A stretch of 64,000 nt of DNA from contig NZ_MSTQ01000021.1 of NCBI RefSeq assembly GCF_001945365.1, positions 28,782 to 92,781 of the forward strand, read 5' to 3'. A program made the position numbers and the translations under genes. This document shows positions 51,869-60,909 of the stretch, piece by piece. The notes beneath the pieces are model-generated. The model had not been told where the DNA came from, did no database searches, and saw only the letters and a list, made by a program, of their open reading frames with translations. Position 1 is the stretch's first letter; each line of letters opens with the position of its first letter. This DNA comes from Pseudomonas reinekei (GTDB lineage Bacteria > Pseudomonadota > Gammaproteobacteria > Pseudomonadales > Pseudomonadaceae).

Positions 51869-53533
51869 TCAGCGAATACCGGCCAACAGACTCCGAGCCG
51901 TCTGTTTCAGCGGTTCCTCGGCGTCCCTGAGTAATTCGTTGAGCAGTGCGATGGCACTGTCGAGATCGCCGTCATCGATACAGGTCTGGGCCTGCTCCAG
52001 TTTTTCGGCGTTGTCAGGTTCGACCGGTTCCAGGTTGAGCGCCTCAAGCTCCAGCGAAGGGCCTGGCTCGCGGAATTCGTCGAGGAAACTGTCGTCCAGC
52101 GACCGGGAGGCGGGTTCGATTTCCCATTCAATCTCGGGTTCAGGCAATGCCGGATCGCTCGCTAATGGCGCGTCCGGCGCAACAGTGTCGATGAGTTCGA
52201 TCAAGTCCCAGTTCGAATCCATCGCCAGGTCATTCGGGTTCAACGGGGACTCATCCATGGGCGCTGTCACCAAGGGTGTGACGACGGCGGCCAGCGGTGC
52301 AATGGGTTTCAATTTAGGATGGCTGGCACGAATGTCCTGGAGCTTTTGTCCATCGAACCCGGTGTCTCGCAGCGTGGCTTCCTGCGCATCATAGGCCGTG
52401 GTATCGCCCTGTTTACCGAGCACTTCCAGCAATTGCACGGCAAGATCAGTACGTTCCGGCTCTTTGGCCATCGCCTCTCGCAACAAATCGGCAGCCTCGG
52501 TAAATCGACCGTAGGCCAGATAGACCGCCACCTCCTCGAACACATCGCTGACCGGCAGTTCATCACTGTGCGCGGGAATCGATGAAAGCGCTGCTGTAGC
52601 GTTCTGCGGTTGCGCAGGCGGATGCGGCAGCGGCGCCTGGGGTGACGACGTCTCGATGGGGGCCTGCGCCGATTGCTGACTTCGCCACACGAACCAGCCA
52701 AGCAACACCAACCCCGCCAGCGCCAGCAATCCGCCAATCAACAGCCCGTTCGTGTTGGCCTGCTCAACCGCAATCGGCGCTGGCGCGACCACAACCGGGG
52801 CCGCTGGCTCCGATGCGGCGTTTTGTGCCTCTGCCAACCGGGTCTGTAGCTCGATAACCTGTTTTTTCTCGCCGGCAATCTGCTCATCCTGTGCTCGCAG
52901 CTTCCCGTTGAGCGCTTCGATGGTGGCTTGCAATTGCTGGACTTGCAGCACGCTGGCGGCCAGTTGCTCGGCCAGCGGGTCAGTGACAGGGACTACGGCG
53001 GATTGGGGTGCCGGTTTTGTTGGCGCGGGTGCGACGGGGGTCGCGCGCTGGACACTCGGAAAGGCAGAAGCGCTGCGATCGATCTCCGGTTCTTCATCGA
53101 TCGGGACAATGCCCGGCGTTCCCGGAGGATCAATCAGCACGGTGTATTCGCGCAGCAAACGTCCGTTGGGCTGCTTGAGCTGCACAAGAAAATTCAGGAA
53201 AGGCTCATTGACGGGTTTGCTGGAGGTCACCCGGATCACATTGCGCTTGCCGCGCAGGATCGGCGTGAACTTCAAGTCGTTGAGAAAGAACACCCGGTCG
53301 ACGCCAGCGCGACTGTACTCGTCAGCCGTTGCCAGGCTGACGGACAGTTCGCCCTCTTCCAGACCAGCGGCATCGATCAACGCAATTTCCGCACGCAGGG
53401 GCTGATTCAGCGCCGAATGCAGAGTGATATCACCCAGGCCCAGTGCCGGCGCCAACGCCGACCAAGTGACCGCAGCACCGCCCAGCAAATACCTGGCGCC
53501 AAACCGAACAACGACTCGCCAACTCTCTAGCAT
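51869..53533 (-). CDS. FimV-like protein
   Basis: This 554 aa protein has an N-terminal signal/helix and the FimV family region LGDITLHSALNQPLRAEIALIDA with RVFFLNDLKF and LNFLVQLKQPNGRLLREYTVLID. A coiled coil (residues about 195-240) precedes a membrane helix (LLIGGLLALAGLVLLGWFVW). The acidic cytoplasmic C-terminus has a TPR-like stretch. FimV promotes type IV pilus and T2SS function at the pole. No LysM motif is obvious, so this is a paralogue or short form. ATG at 53533 has AAGGG at better spacing than the codon two earlier. Confidence 0.8.
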   Translation of the reverse strand: MLESWRVVVRFGARYLLGGAAVTWSALAPALGLGDITLHSALNQPLRAEIALIDAAGLEEGELSVSLATADEYSRAGVDRVFFLNDLKFTPILRGKRNVIRVTSSKPVNEPFLNFLVQLKQPNGRLLREYTVLIDPPGTPGIVPIDEEPEIDRSASAFPSVQRATPVAPAPTKPAPQSAVVPVTDPLAEQLAASVLQVQQLQATIEALNGKLRAQDEQIAGEKKQVIELQTRLAEAQNAASEPAAPVVVAPAPIAVEQANTNGLLIGGLLALAGLVLLGWFVWRSQQSAQAPIETSSPQAPLPHPPAQPQNATAALSSIPAHSDELPVSDVFEEVAVYLAYGRFTEAADLLREAMAKEPERTDLAVQLLEVLGKQGDTTAYDAQEATLRDTGFDGQKLQDIRASHPKLKPIAPLAAVVTPLVTAPMDESPLNPNDLAMDSNWDLIELIDTVAPDAPLASDPALPEPEIEWEIEPASRSLDDSFLDEFREPGPSLELEALNLEPVEPDNAEKLEQAQTCIDDGDLDSAIALLNELLRDAEEPLKQTARSLLAGIR

Positions 53534-53660
53534 GAGCATCCCTTAACTAACCAAAACCCATCTGCACGCGTTCGCACATCCGGTACGAACACGATATTGC
53601 GCAGTAGTTCTTATAGTCGGCTCGACGCGCTATCTCAAAAACCTGGCGAAAGGTTATGCC

Positions 53661-54095
53661 TCAAGACTTTTCAAGGTTGGCCAGGATGTGCCCGTGAACC
53701 CGCATGCAGATCCGCAAATCCGCCTCATCGACACCGTCGAACAGCTCATGGCGCAGTTGGGTGGCAATGGTTTCAATCTGATCGATCAGAGGGCGCGCCG
53801 TGGCGCAGAGGACGATTTTTTTCGCCCGACGGTCTTCCAGCACCGATTGACGCTGAACCAGCCCCTGGCTTTCCAGGCTGTCGAGCAACCGCGCCAGGGT
53901 CGGCCCTTCCACGCCCACACTTTGTGCCAGTTCGCGCTGGGTCGGAGCTTGTTCGAAGCGTGCCAGGTGCAACAGCACCAGCCAGCGCGCCTGGGACAAT
54001 CCGAGACCGGCCAGACGGCGGTCCAGTTCGGCACGCCAGCCGCGCGACATCTGGGCCAGTTGCATGCCAAAGCGGTGTTGATCGGTTAACGGCAT
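53661..54095 (-). CDS. MarR family transcriptional regulator
   Basis: This 144 aa protein has the MarR winged helix (LVLLHLARFEQAPTQRELAQSVGVEGPTLARLLDSLESQGLV in part, DRRAKKI wing). It resembles SlyA-like regulators that answer to phenolic ligands. A palindrome upstream may be its own operator. It lies between the FimV-like gene and recQ. Confidence 0.88.
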   Translation of the reverse strand: MPLTDQHRFGMQLAQMSRGWRAELDRRLAGLGLSQARWLVLLHLARFEQAPTQRELAQSVGVEGPTLARLLDSLESQGLVQRQSVLEDRRAKKIVLCATARPLIDQIETIATQLRHELFDGVDEADLRICMRVHGHILANLEKS

Positions 54096-54126
54096 AAAAC
54101 ACTCATGATTAGACTGAAATAGAGAA

Positions 54127-54152
54127 ATGCTAATTATTAGTCAGCTAAGCAT
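54127..54152. promoter_or_regulatory. Candidate MarR/SlyA-type operator
   Basis: ATGCT...AGCAT flank an inner TTAG-TCAG-CTAA, which fits the SlyA-type TTAG-N4-CTAA form. A nearby CTAAT-T-ATTAG adds symmetry. It lies 32 bases before the marR start codon. Confidence 0.45.
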
Positions 54153-54214
54153 GGGCCTTGGCTGTAGGCAAGGCTTGTTCTGTACTGAATCGTTACATCA
54201 GTAGAACCCATGAC

Positions 54215-56341
54215 TCAAATTTCGAATTCCGACTGTAATGCAGCCCGAACGCAGTACAAGACCCCTTCCGGCACTCGGCCTGCAAACAGTTCGGAAATCT
54301 CCGAAACCGCTGGCAACTCACCTTCGCCGTCGAGGAAAGCGTCCTGGACTTCGCCCATCAAGTCTTCCGGCAGATCCAGCGCCTGTTCCAGTGACAACTG
54401 CTGCTTGCCGATCGCTTCGGCAAGCAGGGTGTAGACGTTCTTTTCCGAGCATTGCAGTTGCCCGGCGATCTGCACCGGCGTCATGCCCGCGCGCGCCAGC
54501 GTGATCAGTTCGTGGCGTAAGTCGGCCACCACCTTGGGCGCCTCGGCCTGGCCACCGAGCACTTCGAGGAAGGCTTCGCCATAACGCTCCAGCTTGCGCG
54601 CACCGACGCCGCTGACCGTGGCCATTTCCGCCAACGAGGCCGGCTGGCTGCGCAGCATTTCGAGCAAGGTCGAATCGGGGAAGATGACGTACGGCGGCAC
54701 GCCGTGCTCTTCGGCGAGTTTACGCCGCAGGGCACGCAACGCTTCCCACTGCTCGCGCTCTTCGCCACGCACCAATTGGCTCGCCTGGCTCTTGCTGCTC
54801 TTGACGGTGGTTTGCGCCTTCAGGTCGCGGCGCAGTTCCAGGGTCACTTCACCCTTGAGCAGTGGCCGGCAGGTGTCACTCAGACGCAGGCCGCCGTAGC
54901 CTTCATGATCAACATCGGCCAGGCCGCGAGCCACCAACTGGCGGAACAGCGAACGCCACTCGCTCTCGGCCCGCGCCTTGCCCACGCCGAACACCGACAG
55001 GTGCTGATGGCCAAAGCTGCGGACCTTTTCATTGTCCTTGCCGAGCAGCACATCCACCAGATGCCCGACGCCATATCGCTGGCCGGTGCGGTAGATCGCC
55101 GAGAGCGCCTGCCGCGCCGGTTCCGTCGCGTCCCAGGTCTGCACACCGTCGACGCAGTTATCGCAATGGCCGCACGGCTCGGGCATGCCTTCATCGAAAT
55201 AGGCGAGCAAGGTCTGGCGGCGGCAGCGGGTTTCTTCGCACAGCGATAGCATCGCGTCGAGTTTGTGCTGTTCCAGACGCTTGTGGCGTTCGTCACCCTC
55301 GGAGTTCTGCAGCATCTGCTTGAGCATCACCACATCTTGCAGGCCGTAGGCCATCCAGGCATCGGCCGGCAAGCCGTCACGGCCGCCGCGCCCGGTTTCC
55401 TGGTAGTAGGCTTCCAGGGATTTCGGCAAGTCCAGGTGCGCGACGAAGCGCACGTTGGGTTTGTCGATACCCATGCCGAACGCCACGGTGGCCACCATGA
55501 TCAGGCCTTCCTCGTTGAGGAAGCGCTTCTGGTTGTGCGCGCGCAAATCGTTGGGCAGGCCTGCGTGGTACGGCAACGCCGGGAAACCTTGCTCGCTGAG
55601 GAACGCGGCCACTTCCTCGACTTTTTTCCGTGACAGGCAGTAAACGATGCCTGCATCACTGCGGCGCTCGGCAAGGAACGCCAACAACTGCTTGCGCGGC
55701 TGTTCCTTGGGCACGATGCGGTAAAAAATGTTCGGGCGGTCGAAGCTCGACAGGAAGCGTTCGGCATTTTGCAGATGCAGACGGGTGACGATTTCTTCCC
55801 GGGTACGCTTGTCTGCGGTGGCGGTCAGGGCGATGCGCGGCACGTCGGGAAACATTTCCGCCAACTGCCCCAGTTGCAGGTATTCCGGACGGAAATCATG
55901 CCCCCATTGCGACACGCAGTGCGCTTCGTCGATGGCGAACAGGGCAATGTTCAGCCCTTGCAGGAAATTCAGCATGCGCGGCTGCACCAGGCGCTCCGGG
56001 GCGAGGTAAAGCATTTTCACTTCACCGCGCTTGATTCGGGCAGCCAGGTCTCGCTGTTGTTCGGCACTGAGGGTGGAGTTCAACGCTGCGGCGGCCACAC
56101 CCAGTTCTTCGAGGGTCGCCACCTGGTCGTCCATCAACGCGATCAGCGGCGACACCACCACCGCCAGGCCTTCGCGCAACAGCGCCGGGACCTGGAAGCA
56201 CAGGGATTTACCGCCACCGGTAGGCATCAGCACCAGGGCATCGCCGCCACTGGCCACGCGCTCAATGATTGCACCCTGACGGCCACGGAAACTGTCGTAG
56301 CCGAAGATGTCCTTGAGGACGCGTTGAGCCTGCTCGAGCAT
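54215..56341 (-). CDS. recQ: ATP-dependent DNA helicase RecQ
   Basis: This 708 aa protein has a helicase core with Walker A MPTGGGKS, DEAH box AIDEAHCVSQWGHDFRPEY and QETGRGGRDG, a zinc-binding RQC (CRRQTLLAYF...CGHCDNC) and a C-terminal HRDC domain (EMATVSGVGARKLERYGEAF). It unwinds recombination intermediates. The start MLEQAQRVLKD at 56341 is preferred over a codon six residues earlier. RecQ in P. aeruginosa also neighbours a MarR gene and a FimV-like gene. Confidence 0.96.
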   Translation of the reverse strand: MLEQAQRVLKDIFGYDSFRGRQGAIIERVASGGDALVLMPTGGGKSLCFQVPALLREGLAVVVSPLIALMDDQVATLEELGVAAAALNSTLSAEQQRDLAARIKRGEVKMLYLAPERLVQPRMLNFLQGLNIALFAIDEAHCVSQWGHDFRPEYLQLGQLAEMFPDVPRIALTATADKRTREEIVTRLHLQNAERFLSSFDRPNIFYRIVPKEQPRKQLLAFLAERRSDAGIVYCLSRKKVEEVAAFLSEQGFPALPYHAGLPNDLRAHNQKRFLNEEGLIMVATVAFGMGIDKPNVRFVAHLDLPKSLEAYYQETGRGGRDGLPADAWMAYGLQDVVMLKQMLQNSEGDERHKRLEQHKLDAMLSLCEETRCRRQTLLAYFDEGMPEPCGHCDNCVDGVQTWDATEPARQALSAIYRTGQRYGVGHLVDVLLGKDNEKVRSFGHQHLSVFGVGKARAESEWRSLFRQLVARGLADVDHEGYGGLRLSDTCRPLLKGEVTLELRRDLKAQTTVKSSKSQASQLVRGEEREQWEALRALRRKLAEEHGVPPYVIFPDSTLLEMLRSQPASLAEMATVSGVGARKLERYGEAFLEVLGGQAEAPKVVADLRHELITLARAGMTPVQIAGQLQCSEKNVYTLLAEAIGKQQLSLEQALDLPEDLMGEVQDAFLDGEGELPAVSEISELFAGRVPEGVLYCVRAALQSEFEI

Positions 56342-56665
56342 AGAAACTCCAAAAATCACCGAAACATCCCTGCAAGGCTGGTTCAGAACCCGCGACGCTG
56401 CACTGACAAATAGTAAGTGCGCATTGCATGACGCTTCACATCTCAGCCGAGAAACCAGCAGGGCATCACAAAACGCGCGAGTATACCCGAGGCCTACCTC
56501 GCGCAGGGCACCGCTGATAAGAGTGAGCGAACACGATCGCCTGCAGGAGCAGCCTTCTGCAACTTCTACAAGGAGCAGCGGTGGGCAAATATGCAGCGCG
56601 GCTGGCCCAAGCGCTCAAGAAGGCCTAGAATTCCCGCATCGAACATTCCCCAAGGTAGTCTTTTA
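56342..56665. other. Gap between recQ and the YecA-like gene
   Basis: This divergent stretch of 324 bases holds the promoters of recQ and the YecA-like gene. No gene, hairpin or repeat of note was found. Confidence 0.6.
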
Positions 56666-57253
56666 ATGTCCTTCGCTGAGCAACTAACCCGCCTGCAAGT
56701 CTTCCTCGACGCCGATGAACTGCATGACGAGGCGCTGGACTACGTGGCCGCACACGGCTACCTCACCGCGCTGTCGATCTGCTCCGAAGTCGTTCCGGAT
56801 CGTGAGTGGATCGATGCCCTGTTTGCCGAAGAGCCGCATTACAGCAGCGAAGCTCAACGCGAAGAGATCGAAGCCACCCTGATCGGCCTCAAGGCCCACA
56901 TCGCTCGCCAACTGGCCTCCGATGAAGAATTCGAGTTGCCGTGCGACCTGGACCTGGGTGAAGACCCGGATGATTCCGAGTTGCGCGGCTGGTGCATCGG
57001 TTTCATGGAAGGCGTGTTCCTTCGCGAAGAAGCCTGGTTCGAAACCGCCGAAGACGAAGTCAGCGAAATGCTGCTGCCGATCATGGTCGGTTCGGGCCTG
57101 TTCGACGAACAACCGGAGTTCTCCGACATTGCCGCCGATGCCAACCTGATGGACGACATGATCGTGCAGATCCCGGAAGCCCTGACTGCGCTGTACCTGC
57201 TGTGCAACGCGCCAGACGAAAAACCGGCGATCCTCAAGCCACGCCACCACTAA
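56666..57253 (+). CDS. UPF0149 (YecA/YgfB) family protein
   Basis: This 195 aa protein has the YecA/YgfB fold with the FL..D-DEALDYVAAHGYLTALSICSEVV and WCIGFMEGVFLREEAWFE motifs. It lacks the SEC-C zinc tail of YecA. Function unknown; a chaperone or protein-quality role is suggested for relatives. The ATG at 56666 follows AAGG after a poly-T run. Confidence 0.85.
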   Translation: MSFAEQLTRLQVFLDADELHDEALDYVAAHGYLTALSICSEVVPDREWIDALFAEEPHYSSEAQREEIEATLIGLKAHIARQLASDEEFELPCDLDLGEDPDDSELRGWCIGFMEGVFLREEAWFETAEDEVSEMLLPIMVGSGLFDEQPEFSDIAADANLMDDMIVQIPEALTALYLLCNAPDEKPAILKPRHH

Positions 57254-57263
57254 GGTCCTGCCT

Positions 57264-57659
57264 ATGGACAACCCCATAGGCAACCGCTCCCTGATGTTGC
57301 GCTACGTGCTGCTGGCCATCGGCTGGCTGAGCGTAGCGTTGGGGGTGATCGGAATTTTCCTGCCGGTATTGCCCACGACGCCTTTCCTGTTGCTGGCGGC
57401 CGCCTGTTTCGCCCGCAGCTCGCCGCGTTTTTATCGGTGGCTGGTGAATCATCCTAGGCTTGGGCCGTGGATTCGTGACTACCTCGAGGGCAATGGCATT
57501 CCGCTCAAGGGTAAGGTTTATGCCATTGGGTTGATGTGGGTGAGCATTGTGTTTTCCTGCTATCTGGTGCCGATGGTTTGGGCCCGGGGGTTCATGCTGA
57601 CCAGTGCGGTGTTGGTGACGATCTATATTCTCAGGCAGAAGACTTTGCGTAAGGTTTGA
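57264..57659 (+). CDS. ybaN: YbaN (DUF454) membrane protein
   Basis: This 131 aa protein has the DUF454 start RYVLLAIGWLSVALGVIGIFLPVLPTTPFLLLA (in part) and RSSPRFYRWLVNHPRLGPWI, with three or four membrane helices. The function is not known. It follows the YecA-like gene by 10 bases. Confidence 0.9.
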   Translation: MDNPIGNRSLMLRYVLLAIGWLSVALGVIGIFLPVLPTTPFLLLAAACFARSSPRFYRWLVNHPRLGPWIRDYLEGNGIPLKGKVYAIGLMWVSIVFSCYLVPMVWARGFMLTSAVLVTIYILRQKTLRKV

Positions 57660-58056
57660 GGCTTGTTTGGGTTTGGGTTTGGGTACATATCCGTTGCTGT
57701 GGTTATGGCCACCCAGGGTTCCGCCCTTACGGCGGGTTACTTGGAAAAGCGCCAAGTAACCAAGCGCTTTTGCCCCTTTCGTTCGGTGCCTCGCTGTGGC
57801 TCGACATGCCCTCGCTCCGGTCCTGCTCCGTGGGCCCGCCGCCATCGCCAGCAAGCCGGCTCCTACAGTTGGATCGGGGGCATCTGGTAAAGATTGGTTG
57901 GCTGGTAGGGCGTCCTCACCGAAACCATAAGCCGCCATACCCGCAGCAACGATAAAAAAGACAAGTCGGCTACCAGACCGCCTCGACCCGACGACCAGCC
58001 CCACCTTTCAACAAACACCACCTAGACTTCACCAATCTGCATCCGAGCAGCCCGAC
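57660..58056. other. Gap between ybaN and lapG, filled with repeats
   Basis: The 397-base stretch has three tandem GTTTGG hexamers (57665-57682), the hairpin repeat described separately and a diverged REP arm (57842-57868). No convincing gene is seen. Confidence 0.7.
57690..57868. repeat. Dispersed Pseudomonas repeat with GGTTACTTGG hairpin
   Basis: GGTTACTTGG-AAAAGCG-CCAAGTAACC is a perfect 10-base hairpin (57735-57761). The context (CGGCGGG before, CTTTTGCCCCTTTCGTTCGG after, ending in a GCTCCGTGGGCCCGCCGCC block) resembles a multi-copy intergenic repeat I recall from fluorescent pseudomonads. It merges into a diverged REP arm (GCCATCGCCAGCAAGCCGGC). Confidence 0.6.
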
Positions 58057-58761
58057 ATGCCCCGCGGTCCGCGTAGTCCAGGATGGCAAACGCCCCGACT
58101 TCGGTTCGGCGGATGGCTGCTGATCGCTTTCCTGCTGGCAGGACTGAACAGCGTCCAGGCTGACTGGGATTTTGCGCAGATCCTGCAAATCGCCGAAAAG
58201 CGCTACGGCACCCTCGGCCCACCGCGCGGGCGAATCGAAGCCTGGAGTCAGATGCTGCAGAGCGAACGCGACGCACCGGAGCGCGAGCAGTTGAGTGCGG
58301 TCAATCGCTTCTTCAATCAGCAACTGAATTTTCAGGACGACACCCGCATCTGGCGTCAGACCGATTACTGGGCCACGCCCGTCGAGGCCCTGATCAAGGG
58401 TGCCGCCGACTGCGAAGACTACGCGCTGGCAAAATATTTCAGCCTGCGCCAGCTCGGCATTCCCAGCGAAAAACTGCGCATCACCTACGTCAAGGCACTG
58501 GCTCAGAACCAGGCACACATGGTGCTGACGTTTTACAGCAGTCCCACCGCCGACCCATTGGTGCTGGACAATCTGATCGGCGACATCCGCCCCGCCTCGC
58601 AGCGCAAAGACCTGCTGCCGGTGTACGCCTTCAATGCCGAAGGCCTGTATTTGCCAGGAAAAAACGGTGGTCAACGCAGCAGCGACTCGAAAAAACTGTC
58701 GCGCTGGCAAGACGTCCTGCAAAAGATGCAAGCCGAAGGGTTCGCCGTGGGCGAGGGCTAA
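58057..58761 (+). CDS. lapG: Periplasmic cysteine protease LapG
   Basis: This 234 aa protein has a signal peptide (GGWLLIAFLLAGLNSVQA) and the bacterial transglutaminase-like Cys protease fold with Cys119 (AADCEDY), His154 (QNQAHMVL) and Asp171 (VLDNL). LapG is calcium-dependent and cuts the N-terminus of LapA to release the cell from a surface when c-di-GMP falls. lapD begins 22 bases later. Confidence 0.94.
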   Translation: MPRGPRSPGWQTPRLRFGGWLLIAFLLAGLNSVQADWDFAQILQIAEKRYGTLGPPRGRIEAWSQMLQSERDAPEREQLSAVNRFFNQQLNFQDDTRIWRQTDYWATPVEALIKGAADCEDYALAKYFSLRQLGIPSEKLRITYVKALAQNQAHMVLTFYSSPTADPLVLDNLIGDIRPASQRKDLLPVYAFNAEGLYLPGKNGGQRSSDSKKLSRWQDVLQKMQAEGFAVGEG

Positions 58762-58783
58762 TCGCTGGAGCAAGGAGCGATTC

Positions 58784-60724
58784 ATGAAACTGCGCAATCA
58801 ATTGTTTCTCGCCATCTGCCTGTTCTTGCTGGTGGCGTTCAGCGGCAGTTTTTTTGTCGGCCTGGAAAGCTCTCGCGAGCAGACCCTTGGCCAGTTGCGC
58901 GCTCACGCTCAGGATGCCGCCACCGCCCTGGGTTTATCACTGACCGCCCAAGTCGATGACCCGGCGATGATGGAGTTGATGGTCAGTTCGATTTTCGACA
59001 GCGGCTATTTCAGCAACATCCGCATCATCAGCACCGATAACCAACAAGTTCTGATAGAGCGCAGCGCCCCGGCGCCGATCAACGGTGTGCCTGGCTGGTT
59101 CGTCAGTCTGGTCAATCTGCGTCATGAGGGCGGCGATGCGCTGATCATGCGCGGCTGGCAGCAGGTGGCGCGGGTCGAAGTGCTGAGCAATCCGCAGTTC
59201 GCCCAGGCCAAACTCTGGGACAGTACCCTGGGCAGCCTGATCTGGTTGCTGGTGTGCGGAGTGCTCAGTGCCGTGCTCGGTGGCTGGCTGTTGCGGCGCC
59301 AACTTCGTCCGCTCGACAGCATGGTCCGCCAGGCCGAAGCCATCAGTAATCGCGAGTTCTTGAGCCTGCCGAAGTTGCCACGCACGCCGGAACTCAAACG
59401 TGTGGTGCTGGCGATGAACCAGATGGTCGAGAAACTCGCGGCGTTGTTCAGCGAAGAGGCGGCACGCAGTGAGAAGCTGCGCAGTGAGTCTTATCAGGAC
59501 AGCCTGACGGGGCTGGCCAATCGGCGCTTGCTCGATGAGCAATTGGCTGACCAGTTGCTGGTCGCCGAACAAAACTGTGAGGGTCATTTGTTGACGCTGC
59601 GGCTCAACGACCTCAACGGCCTCAACCAGCGTCTGGGCGGTCAGCGGACCGATGCCTTGATCGGCGCGGTCGGCGAGTTGCTCAAGCGCCTGACGCGGTT
59701 GCCGGAGCGACGCACCTGGTTGGCCGCACGCAATCGCGGGGGCGAGTTCAGCCTGCTCACACCGGGTCTGGGTACAGTAGAGGCGACGCGCCTGGCCTCC
59801 GAGCTCAGTGCCACCCTGGAAAACCTGCGCTTGACCGGTGCCAGCGATTGCATGCCCGTCGCCCATTTGGGCGTCGTCGCGTACCACCCCGGCGAAGCCG
59901 CTACCGATGTGCTGTTGCGCCTCGATCAGGCGCTGACTGAAGCCCGCCAACGTCCCGAACGTCCTTGGGCGCTTGTGAGCTACCGCGAAAGCACTCCGAA
60001 ACAATCCCATCACGACTGGCGAACCTGGATCGACGACGCCCTGGTCCAAGGCAAATTGCAGTTGCACTTTCAACCGGTGGTGCAATGCGCCGACACCCGT
60101 GAGGTGCTGCATCACAAAGTCCTCGCTCGCCTGCTCGACTCGCAGGGCCGGGCGATTGCCGCTGGGCAGTTTTTGCCGTGGATCGAGCGCTTCGGTTGGT
60201 CGGCGCGGTTAGACCTGGCGATGCTCGAAGCGACTCTCGACTACCTTGCGGTCAATCGCCGGCCGCTCGCCTTGAGTGTGTCTGGCGGCACCTTGCGCGA
60301 TCAGTCGCAACTGAAGTTGATCGTCGACATGCTCGAATCACTGCCGGAACTGGCTCCGCTGCTGACCCTGGAAATCGACGAACGCCAACTGCCGCCTCCC
60401 GACGAGCTTCAACGAATGAGCCATAGCCTGCACAACACCGGCTACCGCGTCGGCCTGCAACACTTCGGCGGCAGCTTCAGCCAAATCGGCAACCTGACCC
60501 AGCTGGGCCTGGCGTATCTGAAAATTGACGGGGCCTATATCCGGCACATTGACGAGCAGCCGGATAAACGGCTGTTTATCGAAGCGATCTTCCGCGCGAC
60601 CAACAGCATTGACCTGCCGTTGATAGCGGAAATGATCGAGACTGCGGGTGAGCTGGAAGCGATCAAGGCGTTGGGCGTGTTCGGCGCGATGGGACGGTTG
60701 ATCGGGTCGCCGGAGCCGATGTGA
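58784..60724 (+). CDS. lapD: c-di-GMP effector LapD
   Basis: This 646 aa protein has two membrane helices (residues about 5-27 and 150-170), a periplasmic output domain, a HAMP, a degenerate GGDEF (the site reads RGGEF) and a degenerate EAL (KVLARLLD in place of EVLAR). Both enzymes are likely inactive; LapD binds c-di-GMP with its EAL and then holds LapG away from LapA. AAGGAG precedes the ATG at 58784. The upstream gene is lapG and the next, convergent, is the LapA-type adhesin. Confidence 0.95.
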   Translation: MKLRNQLFLAICLFLLVAFSGSFFVGLESSREQTLGQLRAHAQDAATALGLSLTAQVDDPAMMELMVSSIFDSGYFSNIRIISTDNQQVLIERSAPAPINGVPGWFVSLVNLRHEGGDALIMRGWQQVARVEVLSNPQFAQAKLWDSTLGSLIWLLVCGVLSAVLGGWLLRRQLRPLDSMVRQAEAISNREFLSLPKLPRTPELKRVVLAMNQMVEKLAALFSEEAARSEKLRSESYQDSLTGLANRRLLDEQLADQLLVAEQNCEGHLLTLRLNDLNGLNQRLGGQRTDALIGAVGELLKRLTRLPERRTWLAARNRGGEFSLLTPGLGTVEATRLASELSATLENLRLTGASDCMPVAHLGVVAYHPGEAATDVLLRLDQALTEARQRPERPWALVSYRESTPKQSHHDWRTWIDDALVQGKLQLHFQPVVQCADTREVLHHKVLARLLDSQGRAIAAGQFLPWIERFGWSARLDLAMLEATLDYLAVNRRPLALSVSGGTLRDQSQLKLIVDMLESLPELAPLLTLEIDERQLPPPDELQRMSHSLHNTGYRVGLQHFGGSFSQIGNLTQLGLAYLKIDGAYIRHIDEQPDKRLFIEAIFRATNSIDLPLIAEMIETAGELEAIKALGVFGAMGRLIGSPEPM

Positions 60725-60751
60725 ATTTTTACCAATACACCGCGTTTTCGT

Positions 60752-60905
60752 TCATCGCGAGCAAGCTCCCTCCCACAGGTATTCGCGGCGAACACCCAAT
60801 CCCGGTTCACTGAAAACCCTGTGGGAGCGAGCTTGCTCGCGATTGCGGTTTCACATTCAACAGTGAAGTTGACTGATCCAACGCGATTGCGAGTAGCCCG
60901 CTTTT
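60752..60905. repeat. REP cluster between lapD and the adhesin
   Basis: Three arms occur: TCGCGAGCAAGCTCCCTCCCAC at 60754, GTGGGAGCGAGCTTGCTCGCGA at 60821, and a decayed CGCGATTGCGAGTAGCCCGC at 60883. The last two form one REPIN with a worn right arm, beside a separate copy. The cluster fills the convergent intergenic region. Confidence 0.85.
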
Positions 60906-60909
60906 CAGA

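Noticed and set aside
27672..60905. Repeated 20-25 base blocks as a CRISPR array
   Set aside because: Copies are inverted pairs spread over separate intergenic regions, with no regular direct-repeat spacing and no cas genes.
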